From NCBI GenBank assembly GCA_045660565.1, contig JAZRDX010000051.1, positions 1 through 19,579 on the forward strand: DNA of 19,579 nucleotides. Reading direction: 5' to 3'. The notes under the pieces are model-generated. The model had not been told where the DNA came from. It did no database searches and saw only the letters and a list, made by a program, of their open reading frames with translations. This document shows, in pieces, positions 1 to 6,905 of the stretch. The translations under genes and the position numbers were made by a program. Every line of letters begins with the position of its first letter. The first letter of the stretch is position 1. This DNA is from SIG673 sp045660565. GTDB lineage: Bacteria > Bacillota > Clostridia > Oscillospirales > CAG-272.

Positions 1-437
1 TCCATCTTATTTACATAAGCCATTCTGGGAACCTTATATTTGTTAGCCTGACGCCATACGGTCTCAGACTGCGGCTCAACACCACCCTTTGCACAGAAAA
101 CCGTTACGCTTCCGTCAAGTACGCGGAGCGAACGCTCAACCTCAACGGTAAAGTCAACGTGGCCGGGGGTATCAATGATGTTAATTCTGTGGCCGGCATA
201 CTGTTCAGCCGAACCGGACCAATAACAAGTGGTAGCCGCGGAGGTAATGGTTATACCTCTTTCAGCCTCCTGTGCCATCCAGTCCATCGTAGCAGAACCA
301 TCATGAGTTTCACCGAGCTTGTGCTTTTTACCGGTATAGAAAAGAATTCTTTCCGTGGTAGTAGTCTTACCGGCATCTATATGAGCCATGATACCGATAT
401 TTCTGGTGTGTTCAAGTGAATATTCTCTTGGTTTCAT
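1..437 (-). CDS. fusA: Elongation factor G, N-terminal part (cut by window edge)
   Basis: Translocation GTPase that moves tRNA and mRNA through the ribosome after peptide-bond formation and works with RRF in ribosome recycling. About 145 N-terminal codons are present; the rest lies beyond base 1. Visible GTPase motifs: P-loop AHIDAGKTTTT (residues 18-28), switch I RGITITSAATT, G3 DTPGHVD, and G4 NKMD right at the edge. The ATG at 437-435 follows a GGAGGAAATT ribosome binding site, and the opening MKPREYSLEHTRNIGIMAHID is typical for EF-G. It lies 53 bp downstream of rpsG and is the third gene of the rpsL-rpsG-fusA unit; tuf would be expected next outside the window. The identity is clear; only the C-terminal domains II-V cannot be seen. 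Confidence 0.98.
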   Translation of the reverse strand, partial: MKPREYSLEHTRNIGIMAHIDAGKTTTTERILFYTGKKHKLGETHDGSATMDWMAQEAERGITITSAATTCYWSGSAEQYAGHRINIIDTPGHVDFTVEVERSLRVLDGSVTVFCAKGGVEPQSETVWRQANKYKVPRMAYVNKM

Positions 438-490
438 AGTTTAATTTCCTCCGGCACGCAAAACTTTTGACGGTCTTGCGTTTACCATTA

Positions 491-961
491 TTAATATCTG
501 TAATGTGCGAAAGCCTTGTTAGCTTCAGCCATTCTGTGTGTCTCTTCTTTTTTCTTAAACGCACCGCCGGTGCTGTTTATTGCGTCCACGATTTCGGCAG
601 CAAGTCTCTCAGCCATAGTCTTTTCACTGCGGCTTCTGGAACATGTGCGCATCCAACGAAGACCTAAAGTAAGTCTTCTCTCTTCGCGGACCTCCATAGG
701 AACCTGGTAAGTAGAACCGCCTACACGTCTTGCCTTAACCTCAAGCTTAGGCATTACGTTTTCAAGCGCTTCGTTGAATGCTTCGAGAGCACCCTTACCG
801 GTCTTGGCTTCTACTATCTCAAAAGCATCGTATACGATCTTCTGAGCTACGCCCTTCTTACCGTCTTCCATTATGTTGTTGATGAGCTTGGTAACAAGCT
901 TCGAATGGTACATAGGATCCGGCAGAACATCTCTTTTGGAAATCTGACCTCTTCTTGGCAC
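491..961 (-). CDS. rpsG: 30S ribosomal protein S7
   Basis: Primary binder of the 3' major domain of 16S rRNA; it nucleates assembly of the 30S head and lines the E site. The product is 156 residues, the usual length in Firmicutes. Conserved pieces include PRRGQISKRDVLPDP at the N-terminus, the KARRVGGSTYQVPMEV block and the ALRWM-like GLRWM. I choose a GTG start at 961-959: it gives the expected (V/M)PRRG opening and sits 6 nt after a very strong AAGGAGGG. The frame stays open to another GTG at 979, but that would add six residues (KEGRK...) encoded by the ribosome binding site itself. The gene follows rpsL by 139 bp and precedes fusA by 53 bp. Confidence 0.98.
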   Translation of the reverse strand: MPRRGQISKRDVLPDPMYHSKLVTKLINNIMEDGKKGVAQKIVYDAFEIVEAKTGKGALEAFNEALENVMPKLEVKARRVGGSTYQVPMEVREERRLTLGLRWMRTCSRSRSEKTMAERLAAEIVDAINSTGGAFKKKEETHRMAEANKAFAHYRY

Positions 962-986
962 TTTTCTTCCCTCCTTCACAAATTAT

Positions 987-1010
987 GAATTCACAGGTAC
1001 TCGTGAATTT
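987..1010 (-). promoter_or_regulatory. Hairpin in the rpsL-rpsG spacer, just before the rpsG ribosome binding site
   Basis: Arms AATTCAC and GTGAATT (7 bp plus a G-T pair) flank an 8-nt loop about 12 nt upstream of the rpsG Shine-Dalgarno sequence. The rpsL-rpsG spacer is long (139 bp) for a ribosomal protein operon. In E. coli S7 represses its operon by binding the rpsL-rpsG intercistronic RNA; whether this hairpin does something similar here is inference only. Confidence 0.35.
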
Positions 1011-1100
1011 CTGTTTCCCGTCGATGCCCGGTCAATCGATTTCGTTACATTTATATATATAATCGTTTCCGATATGACTCTGGCAAAAACGCTTACCGGA

Positions 1101-1523
1101 TTACTTCTTTCCGGCCTTTGCTCTCTTCGCTCCGTACTTGGAACGGCTCTGGTTTCTCTTGGCAACACCCTGTGCATCAAGAGTACCGCGGATTACGTGG
1201 TAACGAACACCGGGGAGGTCTCTAACACGTCCTCCTCTTATAAGAACAACGGAGTGCTCCTGTAAGTTGTGTCCAATACCGGGGATATAAGTCGTTGCTT
1301 CCATTCCGTTGGAAAGTCTTACTCTTGCTATCTTACGGAGAGCGGAGTTAGGCTTCTTCGGGGTGGTGGTAGTAACCTTTGTACAAACGCCTCTCTTCTG
1401 CGGTGCGGGCTGATCGGTGGTAACGTTCTTTATGGTGTTAACGCCGTGCTGCAGCACAGGAGCCTTGGACTTGTACTCCGACTTCTTTCTTCCCTGCTTA
1501 ACGAGCTGGTTAAATGTTGGCAT
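1101..1523 (-). CDS. rpsL: 30S ribosomal protein S12 with Arg at the Lys88-equivalent position
   Basis: Decoding-centre protein next to helix 44 of 16S rRNA, important for accuracy and the target site of streptomycin-resistance changes. The product is 140 residues. Start ATG at 1523-1521, 8 nt after AAAGGAGGAG, opens MPTFNQLVKQGRK. Compared with E. coli S12 there is a 13-residue insertion before PQKRGVCT, common in Firmicutes. Signature blocks TPKKPNSALRK and HNLQEHSVVLIRGG are intact. Lys56 corresponds to E. coli Lys43 and is unchanged. Residue 101, corresponding to E. coli Lys88, is Arg (GGRVRDLPG instead of GGRVKDLPG; codon AGA). Asp102 next to it, the position that is methylthiolated in E. 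coli, is present. First gene of the rpsL-rpsG-fusA unit. Confidence 0.98.
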   Translation of the reverse strand: MPTFNQLVKQGRKKSEYKSKAPVLQHGVNTIKNVTTDQPAPQKRGVCTKVTTTTPKKPNSALRKIARVRLSNGMEATTYIPGIGHNLQEHSVVLIRGGRVRDLPGVRYHVIRGTLDAQGVAKRNQSRSKYGAKRAKAGKK

Positions 1524-1549
1524 TTTACTCCTCCTTTCTTCAAATAACA

Positions 1550-1592
1550 CGGCTTTTTTTGTGATAATTCCGAATGAATATTCACAAAGCCG
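1550..1592 (-). promoter_or_regulatory. Hairpin in the rpsL 5' leader
   Basis: CGGCTTT (1550-1556) pairs with AAAGCCG (1586-1592), and GTGA (1561-1564) with TCAC (1582-1585), leaving a 4-nt bulge and a 17-nt apical loop. It sits between the promoter and the rpsL ribosome binding site. There is no U-run after it on the minus strand, so it is not a terminator; it may influence translation or mRNA stability. Confidence 0.35.
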
Positions 1593-1604
1593 GACTTATG
1601 CTCT

Positions 1605-1634
1605 ATTATATCATTAAATAATATAAAAAGTCAA
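1605..1634 (-). promoter_or_regulatory. Sigma-A promoter of rpsL-rpsG-fusA
   Basis: On the minus strand TTGACT (1634-1629), an 18-bp spacer and a perfect TATAAT (1610-1605). Transcription would begin near 1598 and give a leader of about 75 nt before rpsL. With the terminator after rpoC, this makes the str genes an independent transcription unit. Confidence 0.8.
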
Positions 1635-1805
1635 TACGCTAAGAAATTATTTAAAAAATTTTCTCCCTTTTGCACAAATCAGCAAGCAAAACCAATCGTT
1701 TTTGTATAAAATATACACTACGGTTTTCCGGCTGTTTTCTTTCTATTATATAATTATGTAGATTTTTCCACGGTTTAATTCGGAAATTTTAACGTTTTTT
1801 GTTTT

Positions 1806-1838
1806 TTGTAGGGCGGTGCCTTGGTGCCGCCGTTTTTT
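1806..1838 (+). repeat. TTGTAGGG-type GC-rich palindrome, copy 1, with T-run
   Basis: TTTGTAGGGCGGTGCC is followed by a partly complementary arm ending TGCCGCCG and then GTTTTTT. GGCGG pairs with CCGCC, extended by wobble pairs. It shares the TTGTAGGG opening and overall design with the element at 2177-2220. As a plus-strand structure it resembles an intrinsic terminator, but no plus-strand gene lies upstream. Short palindromes of this look are, as far as I recall, scattered through intergenic regions of related Clostridia; I could not check copy number. Confidence 0.45.
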
Positions 1839-1853
1839 CTGATTTGAACTTTT

Positions 1854-1940
1854 CTTTTTTATGTTCCTTTTCTTGATTTCTGCCGCTCAGAATAACCTAC
1901 TCCTATGGAGTAGCTAAGAAAAGGAACCAAAAGAAAAAAG
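1854..1940. repeat. Long inverted repeat with nested hairpin (AAAAGGAAC type)
   Basis: Outer arms GTTCCTTTTCTT (1863-1874) and AAGAAAAGGAAC (1916-1927) are perfect 12-bp complements, extended by CTTTTTT (1854-1860) with AAAAAAG (1934-1940). Inside is a separate 7-bp hairpin, CTACTCC (1897-1903) and GGAGTAG (1907-1913), with a 3-nt loop. The nested design is typical of a dispersed, non-coding palindromic repeat. No transposase is nearby. Confidence 0.5.
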
Positions 1941-1975
1941 ACCGTTGGTGTAAATCTCCCACCTTATACCGTACT

Positions 1976-2034
1976 AAGGTTGCCAAAAACGACGGCAACC
2001 TTTTTACAAACTTCGTCTCAGCGAAATTTGTAAA
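1976..2034. repeat. Two adjacent hairpins, the first terminator-like on the plus strand
   Basis: AAGGTTGCC (1976-1984) and GGCAACCTT (1994-2002) form a perfect 9-bp stem followed by TTTTT on the plus strand. Overlapping its tail, TTTACAAACTTCG (2003-2015) and CGAAATTTGTAAA (2022-2034) form a second stem with one mismatch. No plus-strand transcript is known to end here, so these are more likely parts of the repeat mosaic. Confidence 0.4.
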
Positions 2035-2088
2035 ACGTAGGCTTTGTTTTGTGCGGTTGGTGGAAATTTTGAGCCTTTTCTTTCCGCT

Positions 2089-2131
2089 AAATCAGCCAAA
2101 AATCACTTGTGATTTTTTATACGGCTGATTT
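2089..2131. repeat. Nested palindrome AAATCAGCC / GGCTGATTT
   Basis: Outer arms AAATCAGCC (2089-2097) and GGCTGATTT (2123-2131) are perfect complements. Inner arms AAAAATCAC (2098-2106) and GTGATTTTT (2109-2117) are also perfect, giving an almost continuous 18-bp stem with a small asymmetric bulge. Part of the same palindrome-rich stretch. Confidence 0.45.
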
Positions 2132-2176
2132 TTCTAAACAACCCAAAGGTTGGTTTAAAACCGCGGAATTAATAAT

Positions 2177-2220
2177 TGTAGGGACCGCACGAACTTCAGT
2201 TCGTTATCCCGAACGGTCCG
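2177..2220. repeat. TTGTAGGG-type palindrome, copy 2
   Basis: TTGTAGGGACCG begins the element; GGACCG (2182-2187) pairs with CGGTCC (2214-2219), and inside CGAAC (2190-2194) pairs with GTTCG (2199-2203) around TTCA. It has the same start motif and nested-palindrome design as the element at 1806-1838, though the internal sequence differs. Confidence 0.45.
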
Positions 2221-2299
2221 AAAAATTTCCAACAAATGCTCCCCAAAACCGCTTTGTTCGCCCAAGTATTACGTTATGTTTTTAATATAAATTTTCAAC

Positions 2300-2335
2300 A
2301 AAATAGGACAGAAAAAGCTTTTTCTGTCCTATTTT
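2300..2335 (-). terminator. Perfect 36-bp palindrome, terminator of the regulator gene
   Basis: An 18-bp arm beginning AAAATAGGACAG is followed directly by its exact complement, ending CTGTCCTATTTT. Both strands carry a T-rich tail. It lies 33 bp past the regulator stop codon, so it most likely ends that minus-strand transcript; the uninterrupted symmetry would allow activity in both directions. Confidence 0.7.
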
Positions 2336-2368
2336 ATTATGCTATCAATTTTGCAATTTCCTTTACAA

Positions 2369-2566
2369 TCACGCTCTGCCAACCAAATAATCCAACGTAA
2401 CTCCATAGTAGTCCGCAAGCTTTATTGCCGCCCACAGAGGAAGCTCTCTTTCTCCGCGTTCGTATCTCTGATAAACAGTTAGCTGCATATTAAGAAGCTG
2501 AGCAATATCCCTTTGTGTTTTATCGCGGTCTTCTCTTAAATCACGAACTCTTTTGTAAATAAACAC
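2369..2566 (-). CDS. Small Cro/CI-type (XRE) helix-turn-helix regulator
   Basis: Predicted DNA-binding transcriptional repressor of 65 residues consisting almost only of an HTH_3 domain. The helix-turn-helix covers about residues 15-38 (TQRDIAQLLNMQLTVYQRYE), followed by RYERGERELP and the C-terminal YYGVTLDYLVGR helix typical of this family. I prefer the GTG at 2566-2564: it is 6 nt after GAGGTGG and gives VFIYKRVRDLRED, matching the usual (M)IYKR-RDLRED opening. An ATG at 2581 is in frame but has no ribosome binding site and would contain this one. A TATAAT at 2606-2601 can serve as its -10; no good -35 is seen. It is divergent from the lipoprotein gene, and two palindromes in the shared region are its probable operators, implying control of the neighbour and possibly of itself. 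Confidence 0.88.
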   Translation of the reverse strand: MFIYKRVRDLREDRDKTQRDIAQLLNMQLTVYQRYERGERELPLWAAIKLADYYGVTLDYLVGRA

Positions 2567-2613
2567 CGAACGCCACCTCATAATTTTCAAGTATAAAAAT
2601 ATTATACCCTCAA

Positions 2614-2651
2614 AACACCAAACGGTGTTGACAATAACACCATTTGGTGTT
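2614..2651. promoter_or_regulatory. Twin operators AACACC-N4-GGTGTT
   Basis: Two palindromes with identical 6-bp arms: AACACC-AAAC-GGTGTT (2614-2629) and AACACC-ATTT-GGTGTT (2636-2651). Their centres are 22 bp apart, about two helical turns, so two dimers would sit on the same DNA face. The first overlaps the -35 and the second fills the spacer of the lipoprotein promoter; the first also lies just upstream of the regulator's -10. The natural reading is binding sites for the adjacent XRE protein, repressing the plus-strand promoter. The symmetry is seen directly; the protein assignment is inferred. Confidence 0.75.
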
Positions 2652-2656
2652 ATAAT
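2628..2656 (+). promoter_or_regulatory. Perfect-consensus sigma-A promoter of the lipoprotein gene
   Basis: TTGACA (2628-2633), exactly 17 bp, TATAAT (2651-2656). Transcription would start near 2663, giving a leader of about 100 nt. Such a strong promoter fully overlaid by two operators suggests tight repression with high output when released. Confidence 0.88.
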
Positions 2657-2766
2657 GTGTTTAGCTACGGTATTTAAAAGCAAAAATTTTGTTAACTTTC
2701 ACACTCATTGCAAGTATGAACAAGGTTTTTGTATAACAGTTTTTAATTTACAAAGGAGTGTATTAA

Positions 2767-3183
2767 ATGAAAAAAATTTTGATATTGCTGTTATCATGTG
2801 TTTTAATAACATTGAACGTAACGGCTTGCGCAAGCAAAGAAAACAAATTGATTGGAACATGGGAGATGGAAATAGCTTACAAAAACGACAATGGCAACAA
2901 ATTATATATTGAAAACTACTACGAAAAAGCAAAATACGGCGTTGATCATTGCCGGAAAATTGAGTTTTTTTCAGACGGAACGTGTAAAGTAGACGGTGAA
3001 TACGGAACGTGGAAAATCACCGATAACAAACTGTTCGTTCTTGGACAATACGGAGGAGAGTTTTGGAGTTCAAGCTCTATTTCGGGAGAATTCAAAGTTA
3101 GCCGAAATAAATTAGAGTTTTTTGATGCCAGCATCGACGGTGGCTCGGATAATATAAATTTAATCTATAAAAAGATAAGCTGA
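2767..3183 (+). CDS. Small secreted lipoprotein, beta-rich lipocalin-like/DUF type
   Basis: Predicted membrane-anchored lipoprotein of 138 residues facing outside. MKK plus a hydrophobic core (4-18) leads to the lipobox VTAC, with Cys21 as lipidation site. The mature part begins with a short linker, then LIGTWEMEI, FFSDGTCKVDGEYGTWKI and further alternating hydrophobic stretches, the pattern of small GTW-type beta-sheet domains in Firmicutes lipoproteins of unknown function. The ATG is preceded by AAAGGAG at 8 nt. The gene is much more AT-rich than the rpo genes on its right, which fits recent arrival. It is driven by the operator-covered promoter upstream and ends at the stem at 3282-3321. 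I do not recognise a specific function; cell-envelope stress or immunity-like roles are only guesses. Confidence 0.88.
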   Translation: MKKILILLLSCVLITLNVTACASKENKLIGTWEMEIAYKNDNGNKLYIENYYEKAKYGVDHCRKIEFFSDGTCKVDGEYGTWKITDNKLFVLGQYGGEFWSSSSISGEFKVSRNKLEFFDASIDGGSDNINLIYKKIS

Positions 3184-3281
3184 TTTCAGAATACAAGAGT
3201 ATTGAATTTTTCTTTAGATACTAAGGAATGCAAATATCCCCTTTTAATTAACCGCTATTTGTTCTTTTTACATAAATAAAC

Positions 3282-3321
3282 AGGCTGTATCAAGCACTAA
3301 CCGTAGCTCTTGATACAGCCT
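3282..3321. terminator. Bidirectional terminator between lipoprotein and rpoC
   Basis: AGGCTGTATCAAG (3282-3294) and CTTGATACAGCCT (3309-3321) form a perfect 13-bp stem with a 14-nt loop. It is followed by ATTTTATTT on the plus strand and GTTTATTTATG on the minus strand, so it can end both the lipoprotein and the rpoBC transcripts. Confidence 0.85.
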
Positions 3322-3353
3322 ATTTTATTTAATTAGAATAAAATTACCGATTT

Positions 3354-6300
3354 TTATTCTTCGACCCCCTCGGTCATTTCCGCTTCTTCCTCTTCGGGAG
3401 CAACGTTTACCTCTACGTTACGGTAGTATTCCATACCGGTTCCCGCAGGTATCAGCTTACCGATAATAACGTTCTCTTTAAGTCCGAGAAGGTTATCGGT
3501 CTTTCCGATAATCGCCGCCTCGGTAAGAACTCTCGTGGTCTCCTGGAAGGACGCCGCAGAAAGGAAGGATTCCGTCTTAAGAGATGCCTTAGTGATACCG
3601 AGAAGAACAACCGAGCCCTTAGGAAGCGTAAGTCCTTCTTCGCCCGCGTCCTGTCTTGCGATGATATTATCGCATGCGAGCTTAAACTCGGACTTATCGA
3701 CCTCGCTGCCCTGCATCATATCGGTGCTTCCGCTCTCCTCAATGTGTATCTTTCTGGTCATCTGACGTGCGATAACCTCGATATGCTTATCGTTAATATC
3801 AACAGACTGGCTGCGGTAAACCTTCTGTACCTCACGGATAATGTAATCGTAAACGTCGTCTACTCCGCTTACTCTCATTATATCCGCGGGAGCTATGCTG
3901 CCCTCTGTAATCGGCTTACCCTTTGCGATATACGCGCCGTCCTCAACGATAATCTTGGAGTTATAAGGAATGGTGTAAGAAACAAGCTTATCGCCGCTCT
4001 CACCCGTTATGCTTACGCTGCGGGTTCTCTTAACCTCGGTAATCTCAACCTTACCAGCATGCTCTGCGATAATAGCGGTTCTCTTAGGTCTACGTGCCTC
4101 GAAAAGCTCTTCAACACGGGGAAGACCGTTCGTAATGTTAGAGCCTGCAACACCTCCGGTGTGGAAGGTTCTCATGGTAAGCTGTGTACCGGGCTCACCT
4201 ATCGACTGAGCCGCGATTATACCGACAGCCTCACCGATATTTACCTTCTTGCCGGAAGCAAGGTCAGAACCGTAGCAGTGCGCACATACGCCGTGAAGCG
4301 CCTCGCATTCAAGTATACTTCTTATACATACCTGCTCAATGCCGGCATCGATAATCTTCTTTACCTCTGCGTCGGTCATAAGGGTATCGTTCGGAACTAT
4401 AACGTTTCCGTCCTTGTCGGTAACGTCGCCCTGCGTGTAACGGCCGAGAAGACGCTCGTCAAGTCCTTCTATCTTGTTGTTATCCTCATCGACTATCTTG
4501 GAAACCCACATACCCTTCTCGGTTCCGCAGTCCTCCTGACGTATAATAACGTCCTGAGAAACGTCAACGAGACGGCGGGTAAGGTATCCGGAGTCAGCCG
4601 TACGGAGAGCGGTATCGGAAAGCGACTTACGTGCTCCACGGGCGGCTATAAAGTATTCAAGTATTTTAAGTCCCTCACGGAAGTTAGACTTAATCGGAAG
4701 CTCCATTGTTTCACCGGAAGCCTTGAACATAAGTCCACGCATACCTGCGAGCTGACGCATCTGGGTAATGTTACCACGCGCTCCCGAGTCGCTCATCATC
4801 TTGATAGGATTGTATCTGTCAAAACGCTTCTGAAGTGCCGCGATAACGTCTTTGGTGGTCTTTTCCCAAATCTTGATTACGTTGTTGTAACGCTCTTCCT
4901 CGGTAAGCTCACCGTCCTCATAAGCGAGACGGATCTTCTCAACGTCCTTTTCGGACTCCTCGATAAGAGTGTATTTTTCGTCGGGTATAGTAACGTCCGC
5001 AAAGGAGATGGAAATACCGCTCTTTGTGGAGTACTTGAAGCCCTGAGCCTTGATTTCGTCAAGAACAGCGGCGGTTTCGGAAATGGTGTGCTTCTTTATA
5101 CAGCTGTCAACTATCTTACCGAGAACCTTTTTGGTTGCGGGGCAGTCTATTTCAAGCTTAAGAAGGTTTTCGGGCTTACTTCTGTCAACAAAGCCGAGGT
5201 CCTGCGGAAGGGGCTTATTGAATATCATACGTCCGAGAGTTGCGTCGATAAGGCCGCTGTGAACAACGCCGTCTATCTCCTTGCTTACGCGTACCTTAAT
5301 AGGTGCGTGAAGTCCGAGCTCGCCGTTTTCGTAAGCCATCATAGCCTCGTCGAAGTCTCTGTAAACGTTACCCTCTCCGGGCTCACCCGTCTTATCTATG
5401 GTAAGGTAGTAAGAACCGAGAACCATATCCTGAGAAGGTACGGAAACCGCACGTCCGTCAGCGGGCTTAAGAAGGTTGTTAGCGGAAAGCATAAGGAATC
5501 TCGCCTCAGCCTGTGCCTCGGAGGAAAGCGGTACGTGAACCGGCATCTGGTCTCCGTCGAAGTCAGCGTTAAACGCGGTACATACGAGCGGATGGAGCTT
5601 TATCGCCTTACCCTCAACAAGTATAGGCTCGAAAGCCTGAACGGAAAGACGGTGAAGCGTAGGAGCACGGTTAAGAAGAACGGGGTGCTCTTTAATTACT
5701 ATTTCAAGAGCGTCCCAAACCTCGGGCATTACTCTTTCAACCTTTTTCTTAGCCTCCTTGATATTCGAAGCCTTCTGGGATTCGACAAGGCGCTTCATAA
5801 CAAACGGACGGAACAGCTCAAGAGCCATTTCCTTAGGAAGTCCGCACTGGTAAATCTTAAGCTCGGGACCAACGACTATAACCGAACGTCCGGAATAGTC
5901 AACACGCTTACCGAGAAGGTTCTGACGGAAGCGTCCCTGCTTACCTCTTAAAATGTCGGAAAGCGACTTAAGGGGACGGTTGGAGGAGCCTGTTACTCCC
6001 TTTCCGTGGTGTCCGTTATCTATAAGTGCGTCAACAGCCTCCTGAAGCATTCTCTTTTCGTTCTTAACTATAACGTCGGGAGAATCGAGACTCATAAGTC
6101 TTCTAAGGCGGTCGTTTCTGTTGATAACTCTTCTGTAAAGATCGTTAAGGTCGGAGTTTGCGTATCTTCCACCCTCCAGCGGAACCATAGGTCTTATATC
6201 CGGAGGAATTACCGGGATAACGTCAAGAATCATCCATTCCGGCTTATTGTTTGATTTACGGAACGCTTCAACAATGGAAAGGCGCTTTATGATCTTGGTC

Positions 6301-6905
6301 TTTTTCTGACCGGAAGCGGTTTCAAGCTCCTTTTTAAGGGAGACGGAAAGCTCCTCAAGATCAAGCTTCTGGAGCAGCTTTTTAACTGCCTCTGCACCCA
6401 TTCCAACCTCAAAGTCGTTCTGGTATTTATTGTAGTATTCCTGATACTCACGGTCGGTAAGCAGCTGGTTCTGCATAAGGGGCGTGGTACCGGGATCGAT
6501 TACTATATACTGAATAAAGTAAAGTACTTTTTCAAGATGTCTCGGTGATATATCAAGAAGCGTTCCTATACGGGAAGGGATCGCTCTGAAATACCATATA
6601 TGAGAAACGGGAGCCGCAAGCTCTATGTGGCCCATTCTTTCACGACGAACCTTTTTGGAGGTTACCTCAACTCCGCACTTTTCACAGGTTCTTCCCGTGT
6701 AGCGTACTCTCTTGTACTTTCCGCAGTAACATTCGTAGTCCTTTGTAGGGCCAAATATTTTTTCGCAGAAAAGTCCGTCTCTTTCCGCCTTCTGGGTACG
6801 GTAGTTTATAGTTTCCGACTTTTTAACCTCGCCGCTTGACCATTCTCTCATCATTTCCGGAGACGCAAGTCCTATTTTGATCGAATCAAAAATATTTCGT
6901 TCCAT
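3354..6905 (-). CDS. rpoC: DNA-directed RNA polymerase subunit beta'
   Basis: Largest subunit of RNA polymerase, carrying the catalytic Mg-binding loop, bridge helix and trigger loop. The product is 1183 residues, close to other Firmicutes. The N-terminal zinc site uses Cys59, 61, 74 and 77. The catalytic NADFDGDQM is at 446-454, with Asp448, 450 and 452 holding the metal. The second zinc site is Cys793, 867, 874 and 877. Bridge-helix/trigger-loop wording (QLAGMRGLM, FREGLKILEYF, SGYLTRRLVDV) is intact. I choose ATG at 6905 (MERNIFDSI), 6 nt after GGAG; a second ATG four codons upstream at 6917 contains that site and has no ribosome binding site of its own. It follows rpoB by 121 bp, is cotranscribed with it, and is ended by the stem at 3282-3321. 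Confidence 0.98.
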   Translation of the reverse strand: MERNIFDSIKIGLASPEMMREWSSGEVKKSETINYRTQKAERDGLFCEKIFGPTKDYECYCGKYKRVRYTGRTCEKCGVEVTSKKVRRERMGHIELAAPVSHIWYFRAIPSRIGTLLDISPRHLEKVLYFIQYIVIDPGTTPLMQNQLLTDREYQEYYNKYQNDFEVGMGAEAVKKLLQKLDLEELSVSLKKELETASGQKKTKIIKRLSIVEAFRKSNNKPEWMILDVIPVIPPDIRPMVPLEGGRYANSDLNDLYRRVINRNDRLRRLMSLDSPDVIVKNEKRMLQEAVDALIDNGHHGKGVTGSSNRPLKSLSDILRGKQGRFRQNLLGKRVDYSGRSVIVVGPELKIYQCGLPKEMALELFRPFVMKRLVESQKASNIKEAKKKVERVMPEVWDALEIVIKEHPVLLNRAPTLHRLSVQAFEPILVEGKAIKLHPLVCTAFNADFDGDQMPVHVPLSSEAQAEARFLMLSANNLLKPADGRAVSVPSQDMVLGSYYLTIDKTGEPGEGNVYRDFDEAMMAYENGELGLHAPIKVRVSKEIDGVVHSGLIDATLGRMIFNKPLPQDLGFVDRSKPENLLKLEIDCPATKKVLGKIVDSCIKKHTISETAAVLDEIKAQGFKYSTKSGISISFADVTIPDEKYTLIEESEKDVEKIRLAYEDGELTEEERYNNVIKIWEKTTKDVIAALQKRFDRYNPIKMMSDSGARGNITQMRQLAGMRGLMFKASGETMELPIKSNFREGLKILEYFIAARGARKSLSDTALRTADSGYLTRRLVDVSQDVIIRQEDCGTEKGMWVSKIVDEDNNKIEGLDERLLGRYTQGDVTDKDGNVIVPNDTLMTDAEVKKIIDAGIEQVCIRSILECEALHGVCAHCYGSDLASGKKVNIGEAVGIIAAQSIGEPGTQLTMRTFHTGGVAGSNITNGLPRVEELFEARRPKRTAIIAEHAGKVEITEVKRTRSVSITGESGDKLVSYTIPYNSKIIVEDGAYIAKGKPITEGSIAPADIMRVSGVDDVYDYIIREVQKVYRSQSVDINDKHIEVIARQMTRKIHIEESGSTDMMQGSEVDKSEFKLACDNIIARQDAGEEGLTLPKGSVVLLGITKASLKTESFLSAASFQETTRVLTEAAIIGKTDNLLGLKENVIIGKLIPAGTGMEYYRNVEVNVAPEEEEAEMTEGVEE

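Larger units (their letters stand above)
1640..2299. other. Long non-coding stretch with a mosaic of palindromes
   Basis: Between the rpsL promoter and the regulator terminator I find no credible gene on either strand. The first part (1640-1800) is AT-rich and featureless. From 1808 to 2220 there are at least six hairpin-forming elements in about 410 bp, listed separately, two of them opening with TTGTAGGG or TTTGTAGGG. The stretch reads like accumulated intergenic repeat elements rather than a decayed gene. Confidence 0.6.

Noticed and set aside
3744..5951. A 735-codon open frame on the plus strand, antisense to rpoC
   Set aside because: It is the mirror of rpoC's biased codons (few TTA, CTA, TCA on the sense strand), has no ribosome binding site and no recognisable domain. 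The same holds for the long plus-strand frames at 6877-8445 and 8569-9930 over rpoB.
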